64,000 nt of DNA from SG-bin9 sp049323835 (GTDB lineage: Bacteria; Pseudomonadota; Alphaproteobacteria; Rhizobiales; Xanthobacteraceae): NCBI GenBank assembly GCA_049323835.1, contig JBMOOJ010000089.1, positions 27,167 to 91,166 of the forward strand, read 5' to 3'. Shown in pieces: positions 47,727-57,564 of the stretch (its first letter is position 1; each line of letters begins with the position of its first letter). A program made the position numbers and the translations under genes. A model generated the notes under the pieces. The model saw only the letters and a program-made list of their open reading frames with translations, ran no database searches and was not told the DNA's origin.

Positions 47727-48016
47727 GCCTGTGGCACCCGAAAGAGCTTGCGACAGCGGCCTTGTAGCGCCGATTCCGCGCGCCGTCCTCCCGGCTCTTG
47801 TGGACAGGCGGCCACACCCTTCCCGGCACATGGCCAATATTAGCCCTGTGAACCGAAAATGCCTGTCGAACCATTGGTTTGCAGCAGCGTCTCGGATACA
47901 AGGAGCGAGTCACCCGGGGCCGGATTTGGCACGCCTTGGGATTGCCGCAACATTCACGCAAGACGCTGGGCAGCGCGCGATGAGCCGCCTTGCGTCGCAA
48001 TTGAAACGGGACTTCG

Positions 48017-50302
48017 GTGCGCAACTTGCTGCCATCGGAATGGACGAAGCGAATCCGGCATGTCCTGCTGGATCTCGACGCCCGTATCGATTCCACCCTG
48101 TTCTCGTCCGGCGCCGGCGCACGCGAACTGTTCGAGCGCTACAGTGCGTTCATGGATCGCTTCCATGTCGGCCACTGGAAGCGCTGGGTTTTCATCGAAC
48201 CGCTGTCCGAAGGCGCAACCATCGGCTCGGCCGGCCTCGTGCTGATGCTGGCGCTCGCGGTGCCCGCGTTTCGCGAAACCGCCGACGACGACTGGCTGAA
48301 GAAATCCGATCTCGCCGTCACCTTCCTCGATCGTTACGGCAACCAGATCGGCAACCGCGGCATCAAGCACAACGATGCGATTCCGCTCGAGGACTTTCCC
48401 GATCACCTGATCAAGGCGACGCTCGCGACCGAAGACCGCCGCTTCTACGATCACTTCGGCATCGACATTCCCGGCACGGCCCGCGCGCTGATGACGAACG
48501 CGCAGGCTGGCGGCGTCCGCCAGGGCGGCTCCTCGATCAGCCAGCAGCTGGCGAAGAATCTCTTCCTCAGCAACGAGCGCACCATCGAGCGCAAGGTGAA
48601 GGAAGCCTTCCTTGCGATCTGGCTCGAAACGCGCCTGACCAAGAACGAGATTCTCAAACTCTACCTCGACCGCGCCTACATGGGCGGCGGCACCTTCGGC
48701 GTCGACGGCGCGGCGCACTTCTACTTCAACAAGTCGGCGCGTGACGTGAACCTCGCCGAGTCGGCGATGCTCGCCGGCCTGTTCAAGGCCCCGACCCGCT
48801 ACGCGCCGCACATCAACCTGCCGGCCGCGCGCGCCCGCGCCAACGTCGTGCTCGACAACCTCGTCGATGCCGGCTTCATGACCGAAGGCCAGGTGTTCGG
48901 CGCGCGGCGCAATCCCGCCAACGCCGTCGACCGCCGCGACGAGAACTCGCCGAACTACTATCTCGACTGGGCGTTCGACGAGATGCGCAAGCTCGTCCTG
49001 ACGTTCCCGAAGTCGTACACCGAGCGCGTGTTCGTGGTTCGCACCGCGATCGACATGAACGTGCAGAAGGTCGCCGAGGAAACGGTCGAGAACCAGCTGC
49101 GCCAGTTCGGCCGCGACTATCACGCGACGCAGGCGGCCGTAGTGCTCGCCGATCTCGACGGCGGCGTGCGCGCGATGGTCGGCGGCCGCGACTACGGCGC
49201 CAGCCAGTTCAACCGCGCGGTCGACGCGATGCGTCAGCCGGGCTCGTCGTTCAAGCCTTACGTCTACACTGCCGCGCTGTTGAACGGCTTCAAGCCGGAC
49301 TCGAAAGTCGTCGACGGTCCCGTCTGTCTCGGCAACTGGTGCCCGCAGAACTACGGCCGCTCCTACTCCGGCACGATGACGCTGACCACCGCGATCACGC
49401 GGTCGATCAACGTGATCCCGGTCAAGCTGTCGGTTGCGATCGGCACCATTCCCCGCAGCAACAACCAGTGGGAAGCCGCCAAGCGCGGCCGCGCCAAGAT
49501 CGTCGAGGTCACGCGCAGGTTCGGCATCACCGCGCCGCTGCTCGATACGCCGTCGCTGCCGATCGGCTCCGGCGAAGTCAACGTGCTCGAACATGCGGTC
49601 GCCTACGGTACCTTCCCCAACAAGGGCAAAGCCAACAAGCCGCATGCGGTGCTCGAAGTGCGCACCGGCGCGGGCGAACTGGTCTGGCGCTGGGATCGCG
49701 ACGGCAAGAAGCCGGTGCAGGCGATCCCGCCGAACATCGCCGCCGACATGTCGGAGATGATGAGCCATGTCGTGATTGAAGGCACCGCCAAGCGCGCGCG
49801 CCTGGACGGCATTCCGGCCGCCGGCAAGACCGGCACCACCAACGCCTTCCGCGATGCGTGGTTCGCCGGCTTCACCGGCAACTTCACTGCCGCAGTCTGG
49901 TACGGCAACGACGACTATTCCTCGACCAACCGCATGACCGGCGGTTCGCTGCCCGCACAGACCTGGCGCGAGATCATGGTCGCCGCGCATCAGGGCGTCG
50001 AGATCAAGGACATTCCGGGCGTCGGCCCTGCCGCAAGGACCGCGCCGGGCCAGGCGATGGCGAATGCATCGGCGAACCGGGCCGGAGCCGGCGAGATTAA
50101 ATCCGGCGCGCCGCCGGTTCTCACCAAGCGCGGCGCCGATATTCTGGTGCGCGTCGAAAAGCTGATGGAAGATGCCGGCAGACCGGGCAAGGTGCTCTCC
50201 GGCGAGCCGGAGAAACCGTCGCGGCCCTCGTCGTCGAGCAGCCTTTCCGCGCCGGAAAGCTTCGCGGCTGCACCGGCCGATCCGGCGGCGCTCAAGAACT
50301 GA
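48017..50302 (+). CDS. Class A penicillin-binding protein (PBP1-type transglycosylase/transpeptidase)
   Basis: 761 residues from GTG 48017. One membrane helix near residues 68-85 (GSAGLVLMLALAVPAF), then a GT51 transglycosylase domain with catalytic Glu in ATEDRRFYDHFGID and the QGGSSISQQLAKNLFLSNER motif, then a transpeptidase domain with SxxK in MRQPGSSFKPYVYTAALLNG, SxN in TRSINVIP and KTG in AAGKTGTTNAFRD. It builds and cross-links peptidoglycan in the periplasm. The C-terminus ends in a Pro/Ser-rich tail (SRPSSSSSLSAPESF). Confidence 0.95.
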   Translation: MRNLLPSEWTKRIRHVLLDLDARIDSTLFSSGAGARELFERYSAFMDRFHVGHWKRWVFIEPLSEGATIGSAGLVLMLALAVPAFRETADDDWLKKSDLAVTFLDRYGNQIGNRGIKHNDAIPLEDFPDHLIKATLATEDRRFYDHFGIDIPGTARALMTNAQAGGVRQGGSSISQQLAKNLFLSNERTIERKVKEAFLAIWLETRLTKNEILKLYLDRAYMGGGTFGVDGAAHFYFNKSARDVNLAESAMLAGLFKAPTRYAPHINLPAARARANVVLDNLVDAGFMTEGQVFGARRNPANAVDRRDENSPNYYLDWAFDEMRKLVLTFPKSYTERVFVVRTAIDMNVQKVAEETVENQLRQFGRDYHATQAAVVLADLDGGVRAMVGGRDYGASQFNRAVDAMRQPGSSFKPYVYTAALLNGFKPDSKVVDGPVCLGNWCPQNYGRSYSGTMTLTTAITRSINVIPVKLSVAIGTIPRSNNQWEAAKRGRAKIVEVTRRFGITAPLLDTPSLPIGSGEVNVLEHAVAYGTFPNKGKANKPHAVLEVRTGAGELVWRWDRDGKKPVQAIPPNIAADMSEMMSHVVIEGTAKRARLDGIPAAGKTGTTNAFRDAWFAGFTGNFTAAVWYGNDDYSSTNRMTGGSLPAQTWREIMVAAHQGVEIKDIPGVGPAARTAPGQAMANASANRAGAGEIKSGAPPVLTKRGADILVRVEKLMEDAGRPGKVLSGEPEKPSRPSSSSSLSAPESFAAAPADPAALKN

Positions 50303-50326
50303 TACTCACATGATGGCGGCGGAATC

Positions 50327-50905
50327 GTGCGGCTGATTGTCGTCACCCTTGTTGTCTTGCTGCTCGCCACCTCGGTCGGCCTCGGCCTGACGTGGGCGAC
50401 AGCCACGCGCGGCACGGACGTCGGCACCGTCACCATTGGCGCATGGACCGCGCGTCCGCGCACCGGCACCGCCGATATCGATCCCTACTCACGCGCGTCG
50501 ATCGCACGCAGCGGCGAGCTGCCGGTCGGCAGCGGCGACGGCGTGACGTTCCTCGCCTCGACCGACGACGCCAAGCGCACGCTCGACGGGCGCTGCGACG
50601 TCGTCGTCTCCGGCGTCACGCCGGCCGCGCGCTTCTGGACCATGACGCTCTACGACACCAAGGGCCGCCTCGTTGCCAACGCGCTGCAACGTTACGGTTT
50701 CACCAGCCAGGAAATCGTCCGCGGCTCGGACGGCAGTTTCGAGGTGCGGATCGCCGCGCGCGCGCGCGCCGGCAACTGGCTGCCGACCGGCGGCCTCGAC
50801 AAATACGTGCTGGCGCTGCGCCTCTACGACACGCCCGTCGGCGTTGCCACCCGCACCCAGAAGGACGCGCCGATGCCGTCGGTGACCACGATGGGGTGCC
50901 CATGA
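50327..50905 (+). CDS. DUF1214 domain protein, membrane-anchored
   Basis: 192 residues from GTG 50327. N-terminal membrane helix (LIVVTLVVLLLATSVGLGL), then a DUF1214-like beta domain (VTIGAWTARPRTGTADIDPYSR, ARFWTMTLYDTKGRLVANAL, DKYVLALRLYDTPVG). It overlaps the next gene (DUF1254) by 4 bases; DUF1254 and DUF1214 are usually domains of one protein, so the pair seems a split version that acts as a complex. Function unknown; the envelope is the likely site. Confidence 0.88.
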   Translation: MRLIVVTLVVLLLATSVGLGLTWATATRGTDVGTVTIGAWTARPRTGTADIDPYSRASIARSGELPVGSGDGVTFLASTDDAKRTLDGRCDVVVSGVTPAARFWTMTLYDTKGRLVANALQRYGFTSQEIVRGSDGSFEVRIAARARAGNWLPTGGLDKYVLALRLYDTPVGVATRTQKDAPMPSVTTMGCP

Positions 50906-51471
50906 TCCGCATCGCCTTCACGCTCGTCGCCGGTATCGTGCTCGGCGTCATCGTGCATCTCGTCAGCGTGCTGGCGCTGCCGCGCATCGCCTCGCAGGAT
51001 GCGTATGCGCGCCTCGAACCGATCACGAAGCTCAATGCGGTGACACAACTGCCCGCAACAGAACCCGGCAACGCACCTATGCCGTTCATGGACCCGGCAT
51101 TTGCCACCGCCGTCTGCCGCTACGACCTGTCCGGCGGTTCGATCAAGCTGACGGTGCCGGTGAGCCAAGCCTATACGTCCGTCTCGTTCTACACCCGCAA
51201 CGAGGTCGCCTACTACGCGATCAACGATCGCTCCGCAGGCCGCCGCGTCATCGAACTCGATCTGATGACTCCGGAACAGAAAGCCGAACTGCCGGAAGAC
51301 GAGGAAATCACCGCGGCAGACCGGCTCATCATCGAGTCGCCGACGCTAAGGGGCCTGATCGTGATGAAGGCGCTGGCCGCGGAACCCAGTCTGATGACGC
51401 AGGCGCAAGCAACGCTCACCGCTGCAAATTGCCGCGTGCAGACCGAGCCGCAGGCACCGGCGAAGCGATAG
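50902..51471 (+). CDS. DUF1254 domain protein, membrane-anchored
   Basis: 189 residues from the ATG at 50902, which overlaps the upstream stop (ATGA). N-terminal helix (IAFTLVAGIVLGVIVHLVSV), then ASQDAYARLEPITKL, VPVSQAYTSVSFYTRNEVAYY and AADRLIIESPTLRGLIVMKAL, typical of the short DUF1254 family that pairs with DUF1214. Co-transcribed with its partner downstream of the penicillin-binding protein. Confidence 0.88.
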   Translation: MIRIAFTLVAGIVLGVIVHLVSVLALPRIASQDAYARLEPITKLNAVTQLPATEPGNAPMPFMDPAFATAVCRYDLSGGSIKLTVPVSQAYTSVSFYTRNEVAYYAINDRSAGRRVIELDLMTPEQKAELPEDEEITAADRLIIESPTLRGLIVMKALAAEPSLMTQAQATLTAANCRVQTEPQAPAKR

Positions 51472-51475
51472 CCGC

Positions 51476-52252
51476 CTACCCCTTGCTGACAATCGCGGGC
51501 CCGGCATCCGAGAGCGGCACGCCCGGACCACGGCGCTTCAGACGTGCGGCGAGTTCGGCGATCAGCCGGTCTGCATCGGCAGCCATGTTGTCGGGCGTTT
51601 GCAGCACCAGCCGCTGCAGCGCCCATTGATACAGCGCAACGCGCTGTTCAAGCGCGATCTCAGCCCATTGCACGATCGCCGCATTCTCTTTCATCCGCGC
51701 AACCGCGTCGTCGCGTTCGCGCGGCGTCATCCCAGACACCAGCTTGAACGCTTCCTGGCGCTTCTTGTCGAGATCGCTGACGCGCGCGGCGGTGATGAAG
51801 AACGGTTCGAGCCGCGTCAGATCGCTGCGCACGTCGTCCATCAGCACGTTATAGCGCGACATGTGCGAACGATGCGGTTCGTCGATCAGGAGGCGTCCAT
51901 AGCCGGTGCGATCGAATGCGACCTGCTGCCGCCACGGCGCGGGACCCGGCTGATAGTCGCCGAACACGCTCTTCCAAGCGGGGCGCGAGCGCGGCGGCTC
52001 GATGAAGAAGTAGGCCTGGTCGCGAAGCTGCCGCTCGAGTTCGGTAAGCTGGAACTGGGATGGCGCCATTCCGCGGCTGGCATTGGCTTCGGCGCCGAGC
52101 CAGCGATGCATGTCGTCGCTCTTGGCGGAATCGCGGGTGCGTCCGAAGTCGCCGCTGGCGCAGCCGCCGAGCATGACAGCGGCAAGCGCGATCAAACAGA
52201 GCGATCTGAAACGCCGGGGCCTCGCCGGGCGCGGCGCGCACAGGGCCGGCAC
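51476..52252 (-). CDS. Conserved lipoprotein of unknown function
   Basis: 258 residues from GTG 52252, which has GGAG eight bases upstream; the frame is open to 52327 but that overlaps the upstream gene. Lipobox at LIALAAVMLGGCASGD, so anchored in a membrane by a lipidated Cys. The rest is helical (TELERQLRDQAYFFIEPP, RQEAFKLVSGMTPRERDDAVARM, LYQWALQRLVLQ). No catalytic motif. Seems widespread in rhizobial genomes but I cannot name it. Confidence 0.78.
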   Translation of the reverse strand: MPALCAPRPARPRRFRSLCLIALAAVMLGGCASGDFGRTRDSAKSDDMHRWLGAEANASRGMAPSQFQLTELERQLRDQAYFFIEPPRSRPAWKSVFGDYQPGPAPWRQQVAFDRTGYGRLLIDEPHRSHMSRYNVLMDDVRSDLTRLEPFFITAARVSDLDKKRQEAFKLVSGMTPRERDDAVARMKENAAIVQWAEIALEQRVALYQWALQRLVLQTPDNMAADADRLIAELAARLKRRGPGVPLSDAGPAIVSKG

Positions 52253-52268
52253 TACGTTCAACTCCGGA

Positions 52269-52472
52269 TCAGGATCGCGCGCGACGGCGGCGGCCGCCGC
52301 CCGGTGTGGTGCCCTGCTCGGGACCATTGCCGGTCGGCTCTTCGATCAGACGCTCCACGCGAACCACTGGAAGAATCAGCAGCGTCCCGAGCCCTTCGCG
52401 CGGCATGCTGTCCAGCTCCGATCCCAAACGGCGCGACGCCGAACCGGCCGGAAAATCGATGACTGTGCCCAT
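52269..52472 (-). CDS. Small conserved hypothetical protein
   Basis: 67 residues. Starts MGTVIDFPAGSASRRL, has a hydrophobic strand (LGTLLILPVVRVERLIEEP) and a basic Gly/Arg-rich end (GGGRRRRARS). Similar short proteins with the MGTVIDFP start occur in Bradyrhizobium. Function unknown. Located 16 bases before the lipoprotein gene; probably an operon. Confidence 0.65.
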   Translation of the reverse strand: MGTVIDFPAGSASRRLGSELDSMPREGLGTLLILPVVRVERLIEEPTGNGPEQGTTPGGGRRRRARS

Positions 52473-52707
52473 GGCAGTCTCTCCTCGCCGAACTGAAGCG
52501 ATCGGCGCACGATCGATTTGAGATGGTCATGGTTAACGGCCTCTTAATCGAAGCCGCTCCGCTGTTTGTTTTTGGTACTGGCTTGCACGGTGTGTCTTTG
52601 CGGTCCGCAGCTTTCGTCGATTGGTTTACGAAACGTTTTCCTTAACGGCCCCTTAAGCCAATCCCGGTAACATCAAAGCGGACCTCCAACTTCGTTGCGT
52701 TATCGGC

Positions 52708-53649
52708 ATGACCAAGGACTCACTTTTTCCAGGCTTCGACGGACTGATGACACTGTCGCGCCGTGAAGGCGTCGACATTCGGCCAACCTTGCTGCGCGTC
52801 CTCACCGACCTTTACGTTCAGGCGGGAACCCACACCAAGGATGAAGAGAGCCAGTTCGTCGAACTGACCTCGCGTCTGATCGACGAGGTCGATGACGCCA
52901 CCCGCGCCGCGGTGCGTGCGCGCCTTGCGATCTACCGGCACACGCCCGATGCGATCCGCGACAAGCTGAGCCTGCATGCCGTCAGCCGCCCGCAACCGGC
53001 GCCGGCTGTCGTCGCCCCTGCAGCTGCACCCGCCAGCCCGCCGGTCGAGACAGTTTCGCCGCCCCTCGTTCCCGATTTCAACGACACGTCCTCGCTGCAC
53101 GAGACGTTCTTCAAGGCCGGCGCGAAGGAGCGCATCGCTATTCTCGACAGCCTTGACGATTCTCCGCTCAAGCAGGCCGGCCGTACCGATGCGAAACGCC
53201 GCCAGCGCTCGATCGAAACGCTGGAGATGGCGGCGTTCGCCGTCGATGCCGAGAATTTCACCCGCGAGGTCGGCGATGCTCTGTTGCTGCCGCAGCAGCT
53301 CGCCGGACAGATCGTCAGCGATCAGAGCGGCGAGCCCCTCGCCGTCGCCATGAAGGCGCTCGGCATGCCGGGCGAGACCTATCAGCGCGTGCTGCTGTTC
53401 CTCGATCCCGAGGTCGGCGCCTCGGTGATGTCGGTGTTCCGCCTGGCGCGGCTCTACGAGCGGATCAGCGAGCGCTCCGCGCTCATCATGCTTGGCGTCT
53501 GGCGCAATGCGTCGGCGGCGATCACGCGCGCCCGCTTCCGCCCCATGCTGCACGACGACGAACGCCAGCGCGCGCGTCCGGTATTCGGCCAGAATCGCCC
53601 GGCCCAGCCGCGCAGCATTCAGTCGGACAAGAGCAGCGCCCGCCGCTGA
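52708..53649 (+). CDS. DUF2336 domain protein
   Basis: 313 residues. Helical repeat architecture: LTDLYVQAGTHTKDEESQFVEL, DDATRAAVRARLAIYRHTPDAIR, and in the second half RQRSIETLEMAAFAVDAENFT and FRLARLYERISERSALIMLGVWR. DUF2336 proteins of alphaproteobacteria are made of HEAT-like helices and have been linked to regulation, but the role is unknown. The start has a plausible upstream spacing; transcription is divergent from the MGTVIDFP gene, with 235 bases between that hold no recognisable feature. Confidence 0.88.
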   Translation: MTKDSLFPGFDGLMTLSRREGVDIRPTLLRVLTDLYVQAGTHTKDEESQFVELTSRLIDEVDDATRAAVRARLAIYRHTPDAIRDKLSLHAVSRPQPAPAVVAPAAAPASPPVETVSPPLVPDFNDTSSLHETFFKAGAKERIAILDSLDDSPLKQAGRTDAKRRQRSIETLEMAAFAVDAENFTREVGDALLLPQQLAGQIVSDQSGEPLAVAMKALGMPGETYQRVLLFLDPEVGASVMSVFRLARLYERISERSALIMLGVWRNASAAITRARFRPMLHDDERQRARPVFGQNRPAQPRSIQSDKSSARR

Positions 53650-53683
53650 CCGCGGCCGCTTACGCTTCTCACAGCGATGTCAG

Positions 53684-54037
53684 CTAATCCCGCCGCTCGC
53701 CTGCGATATCGAGGAAGTGACGGCCCTTGCTGTCCTCGATCTCGACAATCCAGGCGTCCGGATCGAACCGGACTTCCTTCGCCAGCCGCTCCTCGATCGA
53801 TTGCTCGGAGACAGGTTCAGACGACGTCGGCACGAACACACGATCGAGCGGCCGGCTTTCGTCGTACTCGGTCTGCGGCGCCGGCGCATACAGCGTCGCG
53901 GTTCCGTCGAGCCGCGCCACCTTGATGAAGATCGCACCTGCCTCCTCGGCGCCGCGGCGGCGCACGGCGCCGAACGCGCCCTCGATTTCGGAGCGGCGCA
54001 GATACGCGGCAACCCAGATACTCGACTTCAGGCGCAT
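53684..54037 (-). CDS. DUF1491 family protein
   Basis: 117 residues from the ATG at 54037. RLKSSIWVAAYLRRSEIEGAF, RRGAEEAGAIFIKVARLDGTA, and PDAWIVEIEDSKGRHFLD mark DUF1491, a short alphaproteobacterial family of unknown function. The start at 54037 is preferred over 54082. Same direction as the peptidoglycan-binding protein and kinase upstream. Confidence 0.92.
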   Translation of the reverse strand: MRLKSSIWVAAYLRRSEIEGAFGAVRRRGAEEAGAIFIKVARLDGTATLYAPAPQTEYDESRPLDRVFVPTSSEPVSEQSIEERLAKEVRFDPDAWIVEIEDSKGRHFLDIAGERRD

Positions 54038-54112
54038 GAGACGGCGGCAGCTCCGGCGAAAGACCGGACTGCTGTATGGCAAGACGCCGGAAAGGGAAAG
54101 CGGCTTCGCCGC

Positions 54113-54790
54113 CTATTCGATCGGCCGGCCGGTGACGGCCGAAAGTTCGCGCACCAGCCGGTCCGAAACCTGGCCGGTGACCGGAAGCTTGCGCTCCTTC
54201 TCGAACTTCATGATCGCCGCCTGCGTGTCGGTGCCGGCGACACCTGTCGGCCTCAGCTGGGCATAGCCGAAATCCGTCAGAGTCCGCTGCACGGCCGCGA
54301 TGCGGCGCTGTGCAGCAGCCGGATCGGCCTTCGCGGCCGTGGGGATTGGCGCGGGCGGACGCATCGCCGGTACCGTTGCGGGCGACGGCGACGAAGCGAT
54401 CGTCCTTGCAACCAGCTGCCCCATCGGATCGTTCGCGCGCGGTTCCGGTTGAGCTGGCGGCCTGGCTTCAGCCGCGCGCACCTCGGCCGGCTTCGCATCG
54501 GCCTCGAGCGGCCGCGCCTTCGGCATCGGGTTCACCGGCGTAACAGCAACGGCAGCCGCCGGAAACGCGACGGGACCAGCCCGGCCGAACATCGGCGACG
54601 GATGCCGGCCGGCCTGCATGAACAGTGCATTGCCGATGATCGCGGCAACCATGGCGGCGGCAACCAGGATCGCCAGTGCATCCTTCGGACTGTTCAGAAG
54701 CGGACGGATCAGGAACGCCAACACGCCCCGGCGATCGTCTTCGTCCTCGAACCGGCTGCGGGTATCTGCTTTGGCTTTGGGCTTAGGCAC
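54113..54790 (-). CDS. Membrane protein with peptidoglycan-binding domain
   Basis: 225 residues. A cytoplasmic acidic/basic N-terminus, one membrane helix at about residues 35-60 (DALAILVAAAMVAAIIGNAL), a Pro/Ala-rich periplasmic linker and a C-terminal PG-binding-1 domain (RTLTDFGYAQLRPTGVAGTD, AAIMKFEKERKLPVTGQVS). It overlaps the kinase gene upstream by 8 bases, so the two are coupled. It could tie the kinase or septal machinery to the cell wall. Confidence 0.88.
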   Translation of the reverse strand: MPKPKAKADTRSRFEDEDDRRGVLAFLIRPLLNSPKDALAILVAAAMVAAIIGNALFMQAGRHPSPMFGRAGPVAFPAAAVAVTPVNPMPKARPLEADAKPAEVRAAEARPPAQPEPRANDPMGQLVARTIASSPSPATVPAMRPPAPIPTAAKADPAAAQRRIAAVQRTLTDFGYAQLRPTGVAGTDTQAAIMKFEKERKLPVTGQVSDRLVRELSAVTGRPIE

Positions 54791-56618
54791 GTTTCTTCAC
54801 CTGATACGTATGCTGCTGACCGGATCGCAATGCCGGCGCGATCTGACGGATGTTGGTCTGCTCGGCGACTTCCGTTGGCGCGACATACGACAGCGGCAAA
54901 GCGACCGTCACCGTCGTTCCCTCGCCGATCTTGCTGTCCACCGTCATCGCGCCGCTGTGCAGCGCGACGAGGCTCTTCACGATTGACAGGCCGAGGCCCG
55001 TTCCTTCGTGCCGCCGCTGATAGGTCTTGCCCGCCTGGAAGAACGGATCGCCGATGCGCTTGAGATCGTCCGCGCCGATGCCGACGCCGGTATCGGCGAT
55101 ACGCATGACAAGACGCGCACCCTCGACCTGAGCGGCGACGGTGACCGTGCCGCCGTGCTCGGTGAACTTCACCGCGTTCGATACCAGATTGAGAATGATC
55201 TGCTTGAATGCGCGCGGATCGCCGGTCATCTCCGGCAGGCTCTCGGGCGTCCGTGCGATCAGCTCGACGCCGCCGTCACGCGCTTTGAGCGCGAGGATAT
55301 TGCAGCAGCTGAGCAGCGCTTCGCGCGGCGAGAACGGCTCCGGCACGATCTCGAACGTGCCGCTTTCCATCTTCGACATGTCGAGGATGCCGTTCACCAC
55401 CGACAGCAGATGCTGGCCGGATTCGTTGATCAGTTTGGCGTACTCGCGGCGTTTGGCGGCGTCGAGCATGAGATCCTGCTCGTGCACGATCATTTCGGAG
55501 AAGCCGATGATCGCATTGAGCGGCGTGCGCAGCTCGTGGCTCATCGTCGCGAGGAACTGCGTCTTCGCAGCGTTGGCGCGTTCGGTCTCGACGCGGGCGG
55601 CGTCGAGCGCCTGTTCCTGCGCCTTGCGGTCGGTCACGTCGCGCATCACCGCGACGACCTCCGGCCTGCTGCCTCCCTGCCCGGGCGCGCGCTCCATCAG
55701 CCGGCAACGCATTTCCACCCAGATGAAATCGCCTGACGTCCCCGGCGCGCCATCGGCGACGCGCGAATGCTCGCGGCGCAGACGGAAGTCGGCCCGCGCT
55801 TCCTCGCCGCGCGCCGCATTCGACAGCGCCGTCAAAAATGCCGGACGATCGGCGACGTGAACCCGGTCGAACAGACCATGACCCATCAGCCGCGCGGTCG
55901 GCACGCCGAGCATCTGCTCGATCGCAGGCGAAATGAACTCGACCGCGCCGTTGCGATGGTGCCGCGAGATCACGTCGCTCATGTTGCGCGCAAGCAGCCG
56001 GTAGCGGTCTTCCTCGTCATACAAGAGCGAGACGCTGATGCGGGTGAGCGATTCCGCGCCGAACGCCAGGCCGGATGCGTAGAGAACGCCGGATGCAATG
56101 CCGAGGATCAGGAACACGTGGCCTGCCGCCGGTGAGACTTCCGAGGGCGGCAGCAGGTCGAGACGCGAGGCCGCGATCAGAAGCGCCACGCCGCCGAGCG
56201 CAAGCGCCGAAGCAAAGGCGACGACCCGGCGCGACGCCGACAGCGCGGCTTCCAGCGGAATGGCGATCAGCCAGATGGCGACGAAGGATGCGATGCCGCC
56301 GGTCTTGAACGCCACCGTCAGCACCAGCGCGGTCAGCGCCAGCGACGACAGCACATGCGCGCTCTCGTAGCGGCCGGTGCGCGACAGGAAATAGGACAGC
56401 AGGATCGGCGCGATCAGCCAGGCGAACACCATGACTTCGATCGCTGTCGGGGCGCCGCGCGCCGCGAGATAGATCGGAAATCCGGTGAATGCGGCGAGGC
56501 TGCCGAACAGGCGCGGCGCCATGAACGCGCGATGGCGTGCGGCGGCCAGCGCGTCGTAGCGCGCCGACGGATGCAGCAACGCATCGAGACAATTGCGAAT
56601 GAGCTTCAGAGCCGCCAC
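54783..56618 (-). CDS. DivJ-like PAS sensor histidine kinase
   Basis: 611 residues. Several membrane helices in residues ~35-190 (for example IEVMVFAWLIAPILLSYFL, ALTALVLTVAFKTGGIASFV, VFLILGIASGVLYASGLAF), a PAS domain at about 215-325 (YRLLARNMSDVISRHHRNGA), then HisKA TMSHELRTPLNAIIGFSEM (His361) and HATPase with NLVSNAVKF, DTGVGIGADD and GTGLGLSI. This architecture (multi-pass N-terminus, PAS, kinase) and the adjacent peptidoglycan-binding protein resemble rhizobial DivJ, which controls DivK and the CtrA cell-cycle pathway. I leave the symbol blank because the identity rests on architecture. Confidence 0.85.
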   Translation of the reverse strand: MAALKLIRNCLDALLHPSARYDALAAARHRAFMAPRLFGSLAAFTGFPIYLAARGAPTAIEVMVFAWLIAPILLSYFLSRTGRYESAHVLSSLALTALVLTVAFKTGGIASFVAIWLIAIPLEAALSASRRVVAFASALALGGVALLIAASRLDLLPPSEVSPAAGHVFLILGIASGVLYASGLAFGAESLTRISVSLLYDEEDRYRLLARNMSDVISRHHRNGAVEFISPAIEQMLGVPTARLMGHGLFDRVHVADRPAFLTALSNAARGEEARADFRLRREHSRVADGAPGTSGDFIWVEMRCRLMERAPGQGGSRPEVVAVMRDVTDRKAQEQALDAARVETERANAAKTQFLATMSHELRTPLNAIIGFSEMIVHEQDLMLDAAKRREYAKLINESGQHLLSVVNGILDMSKMESGTFEIVPEPFSPREALLSCCNILALKARDGGVELIARTPESLPEMTGDPRAFKQIILNLVSNAVKFTEHGGTVTVAAQVEGARLVMRIADTGVGIGADDLKRIGDPFFQAGKTYQRRHEGTGLGLSIVKSLVALHSGAMTVDSKIGEGTTVTVALPLSYVAPTEVAEQTNIRQIAPALRSGQQHTYQVKKRA

Positions 56619-57024
56619 TGCTTCTTACGTCTCGGCCGGTCGATCGGACAACCGCGCCGGAACGCCCCCTTATTTCGTTGCAGGATCGTGTCAGAGCCTC
56701 ATTAAACGAACACTAAGGCGTGCCCGCAGATCGCGCCGCATACCGCCGCAAACGCTGTAATCACGCAAAGGCGCGCGCGATTTGGCTGAAATGGTGAACG
56801 CAGCCTTTCCGCGCTGGCGGCGGCTTATGGTTTCGAAATGGTAGACATGCGCACAGCCGCCCCGCTGGCCTGTTCCCGTCAATCGAATATTTACGCCGAC
56901 GCGAACGATTCAATTTGCGGCAATTTTTCAGAAACCCGATACGGGCAATTTAATCGCATCTGCTACGCACAACCGAGATTGCGACATCAATCGCAGCGTG
57001 GATGGGAAGCCGACGGGTCGCGCC
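56619..57024. other. Divergent intergenic region, no gene seen
   Basis: 406 bases between the DivJ-like kinase (minus) and the DUF5330 gene (plus). Two AT-rich stretches (around 56690-56720 and 56880-56960) probably hold the promoters of the two genes. I could not fix -35/-10 pairs with confidence, and I see no repeat or RNA gene. Confidence 0.5.
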
Positions 57025-57564
57025 ATGTTTTTTCTGCTGAGAATGACGTTCTGGATCGGTCTCGTGCTCGTGCTGTTGCCGACGGGCAAATCCGGCGATT
57101 CGGAAAAGCTGCCGCAGATCGGCGCGACGGAAGCCGTGACCGCGGCGACCGCGGCCGTCTCCGACATGAGCCAGTTCTGCACCCGCCAGCCCGCCGCATG
57201 CGACATCGGCGGCCAAGCCGCGACTGTGATCGGCCATCGTGCCCAGGCCGGCGCGCGCAAGGTCTATGAGTTCATCACCGAGAAGTCGGAAAAGTCCGAC
57301 AAGCCGGAAGCGGCTGATAAGACCGCAACCACCGACAAGCCCGAGACGGCTGTAAAGCCGGAGAAGGTCGAGAAGCCGGCGAAGCCCGAGAAGCCGCAGA
57401 AGGCCGGCAAGAAGAACCCGGATCATACAGGCTCGATCGGACCTGCTGCCGTCTCGCCTGACAGCGATGGTCTTCCGGCGCCGGACAACACGCTGACGTC
57501 CGAAGACATGCAGGCCGACTGGCACATCTCCGGCGTCGAAACCGTTGCTCCTGCCGGGCAATAG
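57025..57564 (+). CDS. DUF5330 domain protein
   Basis: 179 residues from the ATG at 57025 (56998 is an alternative). One N-terminal membrane helix (FFLLRMTFWIGLVLVLLPTG), a short Cys pair region (SQFCTRQPAACDIGG), then VIGHRAQAGARKVYEFITE and a long low-complexity Lys/Pro/Glu tract (KPEKVEKPAKPEKPQKAGKK). The start MFFLLRM and the SQFCxRQPxxC motif are typical of DUF5330. Unknown function; exported and probably wall-spanning. Confidence 0.85.
   Translation: MFFLLRMTFWIGLVLVLLPTGKSGDSEKLPQIGATEAVTAATAAVSDMSQFCTRQPAACDIGGQAATVIGHRAQAGARKVYEFITEKSEKSDKPEAADKTATTDKPETAVKPEKVEKPAKPEKPQKAGKKNPDHTGSIGPAAVSPDSDGLPAPDNTLTSEDMQADWHISGVETVAPAGQ

Noticed and set aside
47954..49990. Long antisense frame (678 codons) over the penicillin-binding protein
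   Set aside because: No domains; the plus-strand gene has all GT51 and transpeptidase motifs.
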